58,973 nt of DNA from CAZTPJ01 sp964614515 (GCA_964614515.1 CAZTPJ010000015.1:1-58973), one strand, 5' to 3'; positions 8,744-17,537 are shown, counted from the first letter of the stretch. Numbers and translations are program-made. The notes: generated from the letters alone by a model not told the origin.

Positions 8744-8861
8744 GTCAGTGGTCCGGGGGCGGGTCATGTCCGGGGCGAGACGGGCTCGCTCGGAGGTGTT
8801 CCGGCCGGTTCGGATGGTGTTGGTCCCGCGTCCGGCGGGTCTGCAGGAGTGTGAAGCGAAC

Positions 8862-9911
8862 GTGATCTTCGATCGGCTGCTGGGACTGTTCAGTGTGGAC
8901 ATGGGGATTGACCTCGGGACGTGCAATACGCTCGTGGCTGTCCGCGGGCAGGGGATCGTTCTGAACGAACCCAGCGTGGTGGCCGTCTGGAAGGGTACGA
9001 ACAAGGTGCTGCGCAACGGCGAGGCCGTCGGCTGGATGGCCAAGGAAATGCTTGGCAAGACGCCCGGCTCCATCACGGCCGTGCGACCCCTCAAGGATGG
9101 CGTCATCAGCGACTTTGAGATCACCGAGGCGATGCTGGGCTATTTCATCCGCAAGGTCAACGGCCGGTCCCGAATCTGGGGGCCTCGCGTGGTCATCTCG
9201 ATTCCGTCGGGAATCACGGCCGTGGAAAAGCGGGCGGTGTTCGATTCGGCGGACCGGGCCGGTGCGCGGCGGACGTACCTGATTGAAGAGCCGATCGCGG
9301 CGGCGATCGGGGCGGGCCTGCCGTTTACGGAGCCGACGGGTTCGATGATCGTGGACATCGGGGGCGGAACGACGGAAGTCGCGATTCTGTCGCTGGCGGA
9401 CATCGCCGTGTGCGAGTCGGTTCGCGTCGCAGGCGATGACATGGATGAGGCGATCATCAGCCACATGAAGCGGACGTACAACCTGATGATCGGCGAGCAG
9501 ACGGCCGAGCGGATCAAGATCGACATCGGTTCGGCCGCGCCGGTGGGCGAAGAATCGACGCTGGATGTCCGCGGGCGCGACATGGTGACGGGCCTGCCGC
9601 GCAAGACCACGGTGACTTCCGAGGAGATTCGTGAAGCGCTGCAGGAACCGATCACGGCCATCATCGAAACGGTGACGCGGACCCTGGAGCGTGCGGAGCC
9701 GGAACTCGCGGCGGACCTCGTGGACAACGGGATCACGCTCGCGGGCGGAGGCTCGCTGCTTCGCGGATTGCCGCAGGTGATGGGCAAGGCCACGGGGCTT
9801 GACGTGCGTGTGGCGGAGGATCCGCTGACGTGCGTGGCGCGTGGCACGGCGATTTATCTCGAGCACATCGAGGATTGGAAGGCCAACCTCGAAAACGACA
9901 TGGATGCATAA
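8862..9911 (+). CDS. mreB: Rod shape-determining protein MreB
   Basis: 349-residue bacterial actin that organises cell-wall synthesis at the inner membrane. Actin-fold phosphate motifs are present: GIDLGTCNTLV near the N-terminus, the phosphate-2 motif MIVDIGGGTTEVAIL, the adenosine motif GITLAGGGSLLRGLP, and 'EEPIAAAIGAGLP'. A GTG at 8862 was chosen because it gives the usual MreB start (VIFDRLLGLFSVDMGID) and has AGGAG about 12 nt upstream; the frame is open another 81 codons. First gene of mreB-mreC-mreD. An intact mre operon in a planctomycete suggests the lineage keeps conventional shape control. Confidence 0.96.
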   Translation: MIFDRLLGLFSVDMGIDLGTCNTLVAVRGQGIVLNEPSVVAVWKGTNKVLRNGEAVGWMAKEMLGKTPGSITAVRPLKDGVISDFEITEAMLGYFIRKVNGRSRIWGPRVVISIPSGITAVEKRAVFDSADRAGARRTYLIEEPIAAAIGAGLPFTEPTGSMIVDIGGGTTEVAILSLADIAVCESVRVAGDDMDEAIISHMKRTYNLMIGEQTAERIKIDIGSAAPVGEESTLDVRGRDMVTGLPRKTTVTSEEIREALQEPITAIIETVTRTLERAEPELAADLVDNGITLAGGGSLLRGLPQVMGKATGLDVRVAEDPLTCVARGTAIYLEHIEDWKANLENDMDA

Positions 9912-9972
9912 TGTCGGCGGCCTGCGCGCGACGAGCATGGCCGCCCACGCCACGGCCTGGCGCATGGTGAGA

Positions 9973-10881
9973 ATGACCCTTACGAAATCACACCTGCATG
10001 CTCGGGCACTGCCGCTGGTGCTGCTCGCGCTGCTGGTGCTGTCTGTTGTTCCGGCACGCTTGCTGCGGTGGACGTCGGCCTTTGGTGAACTGGCGCACAC
10101 CATCTTCCTCCCCATCAGCGATCCGGTCTCGCGGGCATCGCATTATCTGCGTCCGGCCGGTCGGGCTGCCGGGGGAGGGGGAGGGGGGATGAACGAGGCG
10201 ATGGACGATGTGCTCGCGGAGCGCGATCTGGCGCTGCTGATGCTTGAGCAACTGCGCGATGAGAACGCGCGACTGCGCAAACTCAACGCTGATCTGCAAG
10301 GCGGGCTTGATCTGAATCCCGCGCTGCCGGTGCGGGCGATCAGCGCGCCGGTGATCGGGCGATCGAGCGACGTGACGAGTCCGCTCTTGACCGTTCGCGC
10401 GGGCGCCAACGCGGGCGTGGCGGAGATCAGCACCGTGGCCGTGGCCGACGGTGTGCAACTTGTCGGGCGCGTGGTGCGCGTGGGGCGGCTGTCGAGCCAG
10501 GTGCGCCCGATCACCGACAAGGGGGGGGGCGGGCTTGACGGGCTGGTGATGGTTTCGGGCGATGTGCGCCTGATGTGTCGCCTGTCGCCCGGACCCGATG
10601 GCACGCTGCGCGGGCCGGTGGAGTTCATCGAGCCGCAGCCGGGCCAGCCGTCCATCACGATCGAGCCGGGGATGCTCGTGCGGCTGCGCGATGAGACGTG
10701 GCCTGAGAACGCGCAGATGCTCGAGATCGGCCGCGTGGTGGAGGTTGAGCCGAACCCCGCGCAGCCGCTGCGACGGATGATCACGGTGGCGCCGCGGGTG
10801 GCGCTGGATCGCGTGAGCCAGGTTGTCCTGCGGATTCCCGTGGATCCCGAGGCGGAGCGCGATGAAGAGGGGGGGGGATGA
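9973..10881 (+). CDS. mreC: Rod shape-determining protein MreC
   Basis: About 302 residues. An N-terminal span (ALPLVLLALLVLSVVPARLL) is followed by a coiled-coil segment (DDVLAERDLALLMLEQLRDENARLRKLN as two parts) and the two beta-barrel domains of periplasmic MreC ('VIGRSSDVTSPLLTVRAGAN', 'VGRVVRVGRLSSQVRPITDK'). MreC links MreB to the periplasmic wall-synthesis machinery. The start is uncertain: ATG at 9904, 9937, 9964 and 9973 are all in frame; 9973 gives the shortest tail before the span. The stop overlaps the mreD start (ATGA), and a G9 run sits right before it. Confidence 0.93.
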   Translation: MTLTKSHLHARALPLVLLALLVLSVVPARLLRWTSAFGELAHTIFLPISDPVSRASHYLRPAGRAAGGGGGGMNEAMDDVLAERDLALLMLEQLRDENARLRKLNADLQGGLDLNPALPVRAISAPVIGRSSDVTSPLLTVRAGANAGVAEISTVAVADGVQLVGRVVRVGRLSSQVRPITDKGGGGLDGLVMVSGDVRLMCRLSPGPDGTLRGPVEFIEPQPGQPSITIEPGMLVRLRDETWPENAQMLEIGRVVEVEPNPAQPLRRMITVAPRVALDRVSQVVLRIPVDPEAERDEEGGG

Positions 10882-11444
10882 ACTGGTACGCGCTGATCTT
10901 CGCGGCGTGGGTGCTGTTCGGCCTGGAACTCGGGCTCAAGCACGCGCTGTCGCTGGGCGACTGGGGCGTGGCGCCGAGTTTCGTCGTGCCGCTGGCGGTG
11001 TTTGTGTCGATGGCCGCGCCGCCCTCGCGGGCGGTGTGGGCGTGTTTGCTCATTGGACTCGGGCTTGATCTGACCTGGTCGCCGGCCGTGGCGCAGGGGA
11101 CCTCGCCGACGATCCTCGGGCCGTATGCCCTGGGCCTGGCGCTGGGCGGGCAACTCGTGCTGGCGCTGCGGTCGATGATGATCCGGCGCAATCCGCTGAC
11201 GATGACGTTCCTCGCGATTGTCGCGTCGATCGTGATGCACATCATCGTCGTGGCGCTGCTGGCGGCGCGTGCGGCCGTGGGCGATCCGATCGTGTTCGCG
11301 GCGGGTCCGCAGATGCTGTCGCGTCTGGGATCATCGCTCTACACGGGCGCATCGGCGTTCGTGCTTGCGCTGTTGTTGTTGCCGCTGTCGTCGTTCTTTG
11401 GGTTTCATCTCGGGCAGGGTCGATATCCGACTCGGCGTGCGTAG
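10878..11444 (+). CDS. mreD: Rod shape-determining protein MreD
   Basis: 188-residue integral membrane protein with five to six hydrophobic segments, for example ALIFAAWVLFGLELGL, APSFVVPLAVFVSMA, VWACLLIGLGLDL, FLAIVASIVMHIIVVALLA and FVLALLLLPLSSFFGF. The 'GLGLDL' plus 'LGPYALGLALGGQL' pattern matches MreD. It follows mreC with a 4-nt overlap and a G-rich SD (gaggggggggg). Unlike the classical operon, no penicillin-binding protein 2 or rodA follows; the next gene is a sugar nucleotidyltransferase. Confidence 0.88.
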   Translation: MNWYALIFAAWVLFGLELGLKHALSLGDWGVAPSFVVPLAVFVSMAAPPSRAVWACLLIGLGLDLTWSPAVAQGTSPTILGPYALGLALGGQLVLALRSMMIRRNPLTMTFLAIVASIVMHIIVVALLAARAAVGDPIVFAAGPQMLSRLGSSLYTGASAFVLALLLLPLSSFFGFHLGQGRYPTRRA

Positions 11445-11465
11445 TGTCGTTCGGAACCGCGGATC

Positions 11466-12698
11466 ATGGCGCCACACACAGATTCGGTCGTGTTGTTTGA
11501 TGATGGGCGCGGCCTGCTCGCGCCGCTGACGGGGCTGCGCGCGGCGTTTGATGTGCGATGCGGCGCGTTGACCATCGCCGAACGCCTCGCCCGCGAGGTC
11601 GAGGTCACCATCGCGGCCATGATCGTGCCCGCAGCGCTCACGGCCATCACGGCCGAGCGGCATCCGGGCGTGCTCATCAACCCACCATCGCTCGCGGGTG
11701 ATGCGCTGCTGGCGATCAACGGTCGCTGGGCGGCGTGCGACTGGTCAGCGGCCGCGAATCTGGATGTTGGCGAGGCGGCCGTGGAGGCGTCAACGGGTGA
11801 GATCATCGCCGCGCGGGTGGGGGCTGAGGATCTGCCCGCGGTGGTGGCGCATGATGTCGCTCGTTTCACACGCATTCAGTGGCGCGACGCGGGGCACAGG
11901 CTGCTGCGTCGGCCGTGGGATGTGATCGTCATGCGCGATGCGGTGATCGCGGCGGATCTGAGGCGTTTCGATTGGGCGGATGCGGATGTGGCGCTGCCGG
12001 GCGTGGTCATCATGCATGCACGGCCGCCAGCGCATCGCCTGATGATTCACGCGAACGCGGATGTGTCGCCCTCGGTGGTGCTGGATGTCTCGAACGGCTC
12101 GATCGTGATTGATGAACACGCGGTTGTTCGCCCCGGGGCGGTGCTGCTCGGGCCGTGCTATGTCGGAGCGCACTCGTCGGTGCTTGATCGCGCGTTGATT
12201 CGCGGGAACACGGCCATCGGGCCACACTGCAAGGTCGCGGGCGAGATTTCGGGGACGATCTTTCAGGGGTATTCAAACAAAGGGCACGATGGTTTTCTCG
12301 GCGATTCGTGGGTGGGCGAATGGGTGAACATGGGTGCCGGGACGACGAACTCGAACCTGCTCAACACCTACGGCGAAGTCGTCTCGCGCGCGACGCCCGA
12401 TGGCCCAAACGAACGCACGGGGCGACAGTTTCTCGGCGCGGTCATCGGCGATCACGTCAAGACCGCGATCGGCACGCGCATCATGACCGGCAGCGTGATC
12501 CACGCGGGGGCGATGTGGGCGGCCACGGCCGCGATCAGCGGATGCATCGAACCGTTCGCGTGGGTGACGGATGCCGGCGCGAGGAAGTTCCGCTTCGAGA
12601 AGTTTGAGGAAACCGCGCGGGCGATGATGTCGCGCCGCGGCGTGACACCCAGCGATGCGATGCTCGCGCGACTGCGCGCGATTCACGCGGGGGTGTAG
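11466..12698 (+). CDS. GlmU-like putative sugar nucleotidyltransferase with hexapeptide repeats
   Basis: 410 residues. The N-terminal third resembles the divergent nucleotidyltransferase domain of 'putative sugar nucleotidyl transferase' proteins (VLFDDGRGLLAPLTGLRAAFDVRCGALTI, then INGRW). The C-terminal half is a left-handed beta-helix with hexapeptide repeats (IDEHAVVRPGAVLLGPCYVG, ALIRGNTAIGPHCKVAGEIS) and a GlmU-like loop 'NMGAGTTNSNLLNTYGEV'. It probably makes an activated sugar for wall or surface polymers, which suits its place 21 nt after mreD. The exact substrate is unknown. Ends 'ARLRAIHAGV'. Confidence 0.85.
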   Translation: MAPHTDSVVLFDDGRGLLAPLTGLRAAFDVRCGALTIAERLAREVEVTIAAMIVPAALTAITAERHPGVLINPPSLAGDALLAINGRWAACDWSAAANLDVGEAAVEASTGEIIAARVGAEDLPAVVAHDVARFTRIQWRDAGHRLLRRPWDVIVMRDAVIAADLRRFDWADADVALPGVVIMHARPPAHRLMIHANADVSPSVVLDVSNGSIVIDEHAVVRPGAVLLGPCYVGAHSSVLDRALIRGNTAIGPHCKVAGEISGTIFQGYSNKGHDGFLGDSWVGEWVNMGAGTTNSNLLNTYGEVVSRATPDGPNERTGRQFLGAVIGDHVKTAIGTRIMTGSVIHAGAMWAATAAISGCIEPFAWVTDAGARKFRFEKFEETARAMMSRRGVTPSDAMLARLRAIHAGV

Positions 12699-12796
12699 CC
12701 AGCTTTGATGGAACGATGGGCCGTGGGCGGAAGATCGCTCCCGGGTCTCGCGGGGCGATGGGCTGTGGCCACGGGTGGCGCAGCGCGGGCGGGCCA

Positions 12797-13027
12797 GGCC
12801 CGGGCAAGGGCCGTGTTGGCCACGGCGAGACCTGAGTTGGCCCCGGCCTGCGCGAGTTTCACTACGGCCTGCGCGACATTCGCCACGGCATAAGCCGGAT
12901 CGGCCACGGCGAGAGCGGCGTGTGCCGAGGCGAGAGCGGCGTGTGCCGAGGCGAGAGTGAGATGTGCCAGGGCGAGAATGAAGCTGGCCTCGGCGAGAAC
13001 GCCATCGGCCACGATGAGGATGCGCTG
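12797..13027. repeat. 21-nt tandem repeat (minisatellite), about 11 degenerate units
   Basis: Eleven consecutive 21-nt units can be laid out from 12797 to 13027, most starting ggcc or tgcc and sharing the core ggccacggcgagagcggcg. Units at 12902-12943 are nearly identical; outer units have drifted. The period is a multiple of three, and the minus strand stays open across it (12683-13060, 125 codons) encoding Ala-rich heptads such as HAALASA, HAALAVA, DPAYAVA. There is no SD or family match, so coding is doubtful. It occupies the middle of an 879-nt gene-free stretch (12699-13577). Confidence 0.8.
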
Positions 13028-13267
13028 CGCCCCGTCCGGAAACACCCTCGCCACGGTCAACTACGCATGTGCCCCACACCATCGCCGTGTGCGGGCCAGT
13101 GGGCGGGGTTCAGCCCACACCCGGCCCGCCCCCACATCCGCGCCCGCCGCGCTGCCCGAGCCACCCGCCCACGCCGCCGCCGCGCCTCTTGGCCCCGAAG
13201 TCGCACCTCTTCCGCGCGCCGCCGCGCCTCTTCCGCCCCATGCCGCGGCTCTATCGCCCACCGCCCC

Positions 13268-13468
13268 GCCTCTTCGCCCCAAAGGGGCGACGGCGTGTAG
13301 CCACGGGTGAAGCGCAGCCCGGCGCCAGCCGACCGGAGCGCAACCCGATGAGAGCGTGACCACCACCAAAGGTCGCCCCTGCGGGGCCCAAACAGCACCA
13401 CCTCACGCGGCAGCGCCTCTTCGCCCCAGCGGGGCGCAGGGCTGTAGCCACGGGTGAAGCGCAGCCCG
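13268..13468. repeat. Two copies of a dispersed hairpin-plus-tail repeat
   Basis: Each copy starts with gcctcttcgcccc, a small hairpin (tcgcccc/ggggcga at 13274-13290; similar at 13421-13436), followed by an identical 25-nt tail at 13297-13321 and 13444-13468 whose core is gtagccacgggtgaagcg. Related fragments (gaagcgcaaccc) follow at 13479-13494 and 13338-13346. Similar 'cctcttcgccc...gggcg' units recur at 25465-25598. Together with the minisatellite this fills the gap before the restriction-modification genes. No function known. Confidence 0.65.
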
Positions 13469-13577
13469 CGTCCTCGCGGGCGAAGCGCAACCCGTGGACA
13501 GCGAATCCCCTTCTCAAGCCTGCCCCGGAGGGGCAGAGGATCGCGTCAGCGGTCCAGCTGCGTTATCCTCTGTCCCT

Positions 13578-15548
13578 ATGGCCAAGACTGCAACGGGGAA
13601 CGGAAACGTGCCGCACGTCCTGAGCGACATCCTGAAAGGGACGGACTTCGCTCTGACGATCTTCTCAGACGCGGATATCAAGGCACTCAAGCTCTTTGAC
13701 AAGGCTGGCCGGCCATACATCAAGTGCCTGGCGACGGGGAAGGACCGTCCCGCCAAGCCCGAAGAGATCGTGAGGCAACTCTACATCAAGAAACTGATCA
13801 GCCACTACGGCTACCCGAAGGATCGGCTGCGCATCGAAAAAGAGGTGTATTTCGGCTCCACCGTTCACGAGAAGCGGGCGGACATTGTCGTTATCGAGAG
13901 GGACACTCCTGACACGCCTTACATCATCGTCGAATGCAAAAAGGCCAAGCGAAAGGACGGCCTGGAGCAACTCAAGTCCTACTGCAACGCGGAAGGGGCG
14001 CCGATCGGGCTTTGGACCAATGGCTCTTCAACAATCGCGCTCCATCGGGAGGAACCGAACCTCTACCGGGAACTACCGGACATCCCCACGGCCGCGCAGA
14101 CCCTCACCGAGTTGCTCAGCGAGCCTTGGACGCTCGAAGACCTTGAGCGAGAGAACATTCTGGTCGTCGAGCGAACGAGCCTCAAGGATGTCATCCTGAA
14201 TATGGAGGATTTGGTCCTCGCCAACGCGGGGGTCGATGCCTTTGAAGAGGTCTTCAAACTCATCTACGCCAAGTTGTTCGACGAAGCCCGTGCCGCACGG
14301 GCGAGGAAGGGCCAGCGCTACCTTGAGTTTCGCGTCGGCGGGCGCACCGCGAAGGAGTTTTTCCAGGTTGTGACCGCCTTGTTTGAAAAGGCGATGGACG
14401 AGTGGCCGGGGGTGTTCAGCCCGGGCGAGCGAATCATGCTGGAGCCGGACCACCTCAAGGTCTGCGGCTCAGCGCTGGAACGGGTCAAACTCTTCAACTC
14501 AAACCTTTCGGTGATTGATGAGGCGTTCGAGTACCTCTCGATCAAGGCCAGCAAGGGCGAAAAGGGCCAGTACTTCACGCCCCGGCACGTCATCGACATG
14601 TGCGTGAAGATGCTCAACCCGACCACCGAGGAGTACGTCATCGACACGGCGGCGGGGTCGTGCGGCTTCACCGTCCACGCCATCTTTCACGTCTGGGGCG
14701 ATGTGTTCACCGCCAAGGGACCGAACTCCTGGCAGAAGGAATATGCAGGAACGCACGTCTACGGCATCGACTTTGACCCGCGCAGCGTCAAGATCGCCAA
14801 GGCCCTCAACACCATCGCGGGCGATGGCAAAACTAACGTCTACCGGGCCAACACGCTGGACACCAGGATGTGGTCCGAGGACACACGGGCGGGCCTGCGG
14901 CCCCGCCTGCGCAAGTTCAAGGATGCAGATGAGAACCGCCGGAACGAGGAGCAGTTCCGCTACTTCGATTTCGACATCCTGCTGACCAACCCGCCCTTTG
15001 CCGGAGACATCAAGGACAACCGCATCCTCTCGCAGTACGACCTGGCGAAGAAGGAGAAGGGCGGCTGGGAGAGAGCCGTCGGGCGCGACATCCTCTTCAT
15101 CGAGCGGAACCTTCAGTTCTTGAAGCCGGGGGGCCGGGCGGCGATCGTCTTGCCGCAAGGGCGTTTCAACAACTCCGGGGATGAGAGAATCAGGAAGTGG
15201 ATCGCCGAGCGTGCCCGCATTCTGGCGGTGGTGGGCCTTCACGGCAACACCTTTAAGCCCCACACGGGGACGAAAACCAGCGTGCTGTTCATCCAGACGT
15301 GGAACGACGACAAGAAGGCCGGGCCGCTGAACCCCAGGCAGGTCGATTACCCGGCGTTTTTGGCCACCAGCGAGAAGCCGGGGAAGGATAACAGCGGGGA
15401 CTACGTCTACGTGTACGACGAGAAGAATGCGCCGAAACTGGACACCCACAACCACATGATCGTGGACCACGATCTGGACGAGATCGCGGTGGCGTTCGTG
15501 AAGTGGGGTAAGGGGCAGGGCTTGGCCTTCTGCGAAGGGGGCGAGTAA
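13578..15548 (+). CDS. Restriction-modification fusion: HsdR-N-like PD-(D/E)XK nuclease domain plus N6-adenine DNA methylase
   Basis: 656 residues. The N-terminal ~200 residues resemble the HsdR N-terminal nuclease domain: D102 (RADIVV) and E119-C-K121 (YIIVECKK) form a PD-(D/E)XK signature, followed by EQLKSYCNA and 'GLWTNG'. After a linker comes an HsdM-like methylase: KGEKGQYFTPRHVIDMCV, SAM motif DTAAGSCGF (about residue 356) and catalytic NPPF (about 471). Immediately followed by a specificity subunit (stop taa then atg, zero spacing). No helicase/translocase is visible nearby. The architecture is like BcgI-type (type IIB) enzymes; alternatively it is a type I methylase whose motor lies elsewhere. 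Start at 13578 is preceded by tatcct 8 nt upstream, suggesting a leaderless message. Confidence 0.88.
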   Translation: MAKTATGNGNVPHVLSDILKGTDFALTIFSDADIKALKLFDKAGRPYIKCLATGKDRPAKPEEIVRQLYIKKLISHYGYPKDRLRIEKEVYFGSTVHEKRADIVVIERDTPDTPYIIVECKKAKRKDGLEQLKSYCNAEGAPIGLWTNGSSTIALHREEPNLYRELPDIPTAAQTLTELLSEPWTLEDLERENILVVERTSLKDVILNMEDLVLANAGVDAFEEVFKLIYAKLFDEARAARARKGQRYLEFRVGGRTAKEFFQVVTALFEKAMDEWPGVFSPGERIMLEPDHLKVCGSALERVKLFNSNLSVIDEAFEYLSIKASKGEKGQYFTPRHVIDMCVKMLNPTTEEYVIDTAAGSCGFTVHAIFHVWGDVFTAKGPNSWQKEYAGTHVYGIDFDPRSVKIAKALNTIAGDGKTNVYRANTLDTRMWSEDTRAGLRPRLRKFKDADENRRNEEQFRYFDFDILLTNPPFAGDIKDNRILSQYDLAKKEKGGWERAVGRDILFIERNLQFLKPGGRAAIVLPQGRFNNSGDERIRKWIAERARILAVVGLHGNTFKPHTGTKTSVLFIQTWNDDKKAGPLNPRQVDYPAFLATSEKPGKDNSGDYVYVYDEKNAPKLDTHNHMIVDHDLDEIAVAFVKWGKGQGLAFCEGGE

Positions 15549-16967
15549 ATGGCGGTGTGGAGCGTCGTCAAGCTGTCGCAGATGCCGCCGGACCTTCGGA
15601 TAGATGCGGAGTACTACCGCCCCGAAGTGTTGCGCCTCCGGCGATCCGTTGAGGAAGGGCGGTGGCCGGTCGAGACTGTTGAACAACTCAGCGAGTCGGT
15701 TATCAACTTCGGCGCTTACAGCCTGTGCAACGAAATCGCGTTTCAGGAGTTCGAGGAGAAGGACGCTGACGCCGTCGAGTTCATCACGGCACAAGACATT
15801 CAGGACGGCTTTATCGATCACGCGAACGCGCGGTGGATTCCTGCAAGCCAACATTCCGGACTTCTGTGGAAGTCGCGCGTGAGTACTGGCCAAGTGCTGG
15901 TGGCAATGGCTGCAAGGCTGGGACACGCAGCCGTGTATGACGGCGGGTGGCCGCTCAACTCAAGCCAAGACATCGCGAAGATCACTGTACGCGATCCCGA
16001 GGCGTTCGATCCCCACTACTTGGCAATCTACATCAACTCCGGGCTTGGCCGGGGACTCTTGCTGGCCTCTCAGACCGGATCCGTTCAGCAACACACGAAC
16101 CTTGGGCGAATCAAAGCCATTCCGGTTGTGAAGTTGCCTCGAGAGGATCAGCTCCGTGCTGCCGCGTTGTATCGCAAGGCCGTATCAGAACGGAAAGAAG
16201 CGGCCACGATTATCGCCGCCGCGGAGGCGCGGCTGATGGAAGCGCTGGGCCTGGATCGCCTCGACCTCTTGCCCCAGAAGTGCTACACCCGCCGCTTCCG
16301 CGACCTTGAGGCCGAAACCCGCTTCGATGCCGAGTACTTCAACCCCAAGTACCAACGCATCATCAAGAAACTCCGCGCCGGGGGCCGCACGCTCGCCGAT
16401 GTCGCCCCGCTCGCCCAACGCCCCTTCGACCCCGCGCTCCGGACTACCCGTGAGGGCGTTGGCGCAGGGGGCAGCACCTTCCGATACATCGAGATCGGCT
16501 CGCTCAACGGCGACGGCGAAGCCGAGGCCGAAACCCTCGACGTGGCCGATGCCCCCAGCCGCGCCGCGTGGATCGTCAAGCCCGGCGACATCATCACGAG
16601 CACCGTCCGCCCCATCCGCCGCCTCTCCGCCCTCGTGCGCGATGACCAAGACGGCTGCGTCTGCTCCTCCGGCTTCGCGTGCCTGACTCCCAAGCCCGGC
16701 GCAGACGGCATCGAGCCGGAAGTCCTCCTGACGTACCTGCGCCTCCCGATCATCTGCGAAATCCTCGACCTCAACTGCACCGCAAGCATGTATCCAGCGA
16801 TCCCCGAAGATCGCCTCATGCGCATCCCCATTATCGTGCCCGACACCAAGACCCGCAAGTCAGTGGTCGCCAAGGTGCAAGCGGCCATGACCGCTCGCGC
16901 CGAGGCCGCGCGACTGCTGGAAGAGGCCAAGAAGACCGTTGAAGACCTCATCGCGGGAAAGGGATGA
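15549..16967 (+). CDS. Type I-like DNA specificity (S) subunit
   Basis: 472 residues with two target-recognition halves. Each half is introduced by a similar motif: RIDAEYYRPEVLRLRR (about residues 17-32) and RFDAEYFNPKYQRIIKKL (about 258-275). The helical spacer 'LYRKAVSERKEAATIIAAAEARLMEALGL' after the first half and the C-terminal helix (TARAEAARLLEEAKKTVEDL) match HsdS conserved regions. It would direct the methylase-nuclease upstream to a bipartite DNA site. It starts directly at the stop of that gene, so the two must be co-translated. Size is close to HsdS (about 400-480). Confidence 0.9.
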   Translation: MAVWSVVKLSQMPPDLRIDAEYYRPEVLRLRRSVEEGRWPVETVEQLSESVINFGAYSLCNEIAFQEFEEKDADAVEFITAQDIQDGFIDHANARWIPASQHSGLLWKSRVSTGQVLVAMAARLGHAAVYDGGWPLNSSQDIAKITVRDPEAFDPHYLAIYINSGLGRGLLLASQTGSVQQHTNLGRIKAIPVVKLPREDQLRAAALYRKAVSERKEAATIIAAAEARLMEALGLDRLDLLPQKCYTRRFRDLEAETRFDAEYFNPKYQRIIKKLRAGGRTLADVAPLAQRPFDPALRTTREGVGAGGSTFRYIEIGSLNGDGEAEAETLDVADAPSRAAWIVKPGDIITSTVRPIRRLSALVRDDQDGCVCSSGFACLTPKPGADGIEPEVLLTYLRLPIICEILDLNCTASMYPAIPEDRLMRIPIIVPDTKTRKSVVAKVQAAMTARAEAARLLEEAKKTVEDLIAGKG

Positions 16968-17006
16968 CTTGCAACGGAATACGAATCGAATAAATGGGAG
17001 GCCTGC

Positions 17007-17537
17007 ATGTACGACGATGACGACCTGGACGACGAGTGGGACCACGAAGACGATGATGAATCGGACGAGGATGGCGACGAGGATGACGATGAAGCGCCGC
17101 TCGAAGCCTTTGTGAGCATGGCCCTTGGCCGACCCGGATGCGACGAGGTGTACCGAGTCATTCGCAAGGTTTGCAAGCACTTTGATGTCGTCCCTCAGCG
17201 TGCCCACGTTGAGGAGTTTCCCGGTTCATACTCGATTGAAGCGATCATTGAGGCCTTGGTGGATCGCTGCGACTTCGCCATCATCGATCTCACCTACGAA
17301 CGGCCCAGCGTGGCCCACGAAATAGGCCTGTGCGATCGCGAGTTTGACAAAGGTCTCATCGTGTTCATCGCAAAGGCCGGGACACCCCGGTTTGGCAACA
17401 TCCAAAGTCGCGGTGTGGTGTATTACGACAGCCCCGAGGACCTAGAGAAGAAGTTACGGAAAAAAGTCGAAATGGCGTTGGACATCCTTGAATCGGAAGA
17501 CGACGAGGCCGACGAAGACGAGGAGGGGCCGAGCTAG
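17007..17537 (+). CDS. Nucleoside deoxyribosyltransferase/TIR-like protein with acidic ends, candidate NAD-processing effector
   Basis: 176 residues. The core (33-155) fits the nucleoside 2-deoxyribosyltransferase/TIR-like fold: AFVSMALGRPGCDEVYRVIR, then AHVEEFPGSYSIEAI, DFAIIDLTYERPSVAHEIGL (D94; E105 at the position of the catalytic Glu), then LIVFIAKAGTPRF and VVYYDSPEDLEKKL. N-terminus: 22 of residues 3-29 are Asp/Glu; the C-terminus (162-173) is also acidic. SD GGGAGG five bases before the ATG. It lies 39 nt after the S subunit on the same strand. Proteins of this fold act as NADases or nucleotide-signal sensors in several anti-phage systems; such a role here is inference. Confidence 0.72.
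   Translation: MYDDDDLDDEWDHEDDDESDEDGDEDDDEAPLEAFVSMALGRPGCDEVYRVIRKVCKHFDVVPQRAHVEEFPGSYSIEAIIEALVDRCDFAIIDLTYERPSVAHEIGLCDREFDKGLIVFIAKAGTPRFGNIQSRGVVYYDSPEDLEKKLRKKVEMALDILESEDDEADEDEEGPS

Noticed and set aside
8745..10115. 456-codon minus-strand open frame opposite mreB
   Set aside because: Antisense shadow of mreB, which has all actin-fold motifs.
12683..13060. Treating the Ala-heptad frame over the minisatellite as a gene
   Set aside because: No SD, no homologue known to me, and the open frame follows directly from a 21-nt period lacking stops. Kept as a repeat and a finding.
13578..15548. Calling this a plain type I HsdM
   Set aside because: The extra N-terminal PD-(D/E)XK-like domain (D102, E119, K121) is not part of HsdM.
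14499..15926. 475-codon minus-strand frame opposite the R-M fusion
   Set aside because: Covers the methylase catalytic motifs on the other strand; composition is antisense-like.
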